From: JAJXYN01 sp964532735
GTDB taxonomy: Bacteria; Patescibacteriota; Patescibacteriia; JAGPKW01
NCBI GenBank assembly: GCA_964532735.1
Contig: CAZHKK010000012.1
Span: 1 to 29,953 of the forward strand
DNA length: 29,953 bases
Direction: 5' to 3'
Below the pieces are notes generated by a model. That model did no database searches. It worked only from the letters and a program-made list of their open reading frames with translations, and was not told the DNA's origin. Position numbers and translations under genes: made by a program. Below are positions 29,846-29,953 of this stretch, one piece after another; positions within the stretch are counted from its first letter, which is position 1; every line of letters begins with the position of its first letter.

Positions 29846-29953
29846 TTATTTTTCTGTGGATAAACTGTGTTTTTCCAATAAAGAATCTAGGTTATTAAAT
29901 TGTAAGTAATTGTTTTGATATTTTTTTTCTTCTGATAAAAATTCTATATTTTT
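29846..29953 (-). CDS. Partial gene: C-terminal 35 residues of an unidentified protein
   Basis: A minus-strand frame enters from the right edge and stays open for 35 codons to a TAA at 29846-29848. The residues (FLSEEKKYQNNYLQFNNLDS and a short tail) are hydrophilic, Asn/Lys/Glu/Leu-rich and compatible with the C-terminus of a soluble or coiled-coil protein. A terminator follows about 32 bases later, as expected at a gene end. Too little is present to identify it. The DnaA-box-like TTATCCACA here is within its codons for Leu-Ser-Thr. Confidence 0.5.
   Translation of the reverse strand, partial: KNIEFLSEEKKYQNNYLQFNNLDSLLEKHSLSTEK

Noticed and set aside
29855..29863. Second perfect DnaA-box sequence (minus strand) near the right edge
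   Set aside because: It lies inside the open frame of the partial gene (Leu-Ser-Thr codons) with no further boxes nearby; coding coincidence is enough.
1..29953. tRNA, rRNA, CRISPR arrays
   Set aside because: No GTTCGA-type T-loop in a cloverleaf context (the one in secF is coding), no rRNA-like high-GC blocks, no regularly spaced repeats with unique spacers.

Overview
This window is a very AT-rich (roughly 25% GC by eye), gene-dense chromosomal segment. It most likely comes from a Candidate Phyla Radiation (Patescibacteria, Parcubacteria-like) bacterium. The pointers are a DUF4012 protein beside CtpA and FtsQ, a pair of TrbC/VirB2-like two-helix secreted proteins, an alanyl-tRNA synthetase without its C-terminal domain, a murF-type ligase without its N-terminal domain, a SecD carrying parvulin modules, and a broken-up dcw cluster. 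The standard bacterial code fits: all 25 complete genes are intact when UGA is a stop. 23 end in TAA, one in TAG, and one in TGA followed in frame by TAA. No tRNA, rRNA, CRISPR array, transposase or integrase was seen.

Layout. 62-5421 (+): two GT4 glycosyltransferases, then secD-secF. 5422-5884: gene-free, with two tandem candidate small RNA units, each with promoter-like boxes and a terminator. 5885-7791 (-): corA-like transporter overlapping a dihydrouridine synthase gene. 7898-8890 (+): mltG. 8891-10681: an 1.8-kb region holding one small charged unknown protein (9451-9843). Around it are three spaced 31-bp repeats with a perfect DnaA-box sequence, a 300-nt transcription unit with no ORF, and three copies of a GC-rich 10-mer. 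10682-16326 (-): dut, DUF4012, ctpA and ftsQ, preceded by hpf. 16440-18260 (-): alaS. 18400-18636 (+): a 78-aa unknown gene with its own promoter and terminator. 18670-24128 (-): murF, pyrG, two pilin-like genes and a TagA/WecG glycosyltransferase. 24246-29659 (-): mraZ, rsmH, ftsL, then a class B PBP and a FemAB-type peptidyltransferase. The 3' end of one further minus-strand gene touches the right edge.

How the genes work together. Most of the window serves the cell envelope: peptidoglycan precursor ligation (MurF), cross-bridge formation (FemAB), transpeptidation (PBP), strand cutting (MltG), division (FtsL, FtsQ, RsmH/MraZ), protein export (SecDF), and surface glycans or glycoproteins (three glycosyltransferases). 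The rest is translation and nucleotide housekeeping (AlaS, HPF, Dus, Dut, PyrG). mraZ has three GTGG boxes at exact 10-bp spacing downstream of its -10 box, which is the expected self-regulatory operator.

The least ordinary material is non-coding. Nearly all genes lack a Shine-Dalgarno sequence. The two small unknown genes at 9451 and 18400 instead have strong GGAGG/GGGAGG sites, and a candidate sRNA at 5481-5646 exposes a C-rich loop that is complementary to such sites.
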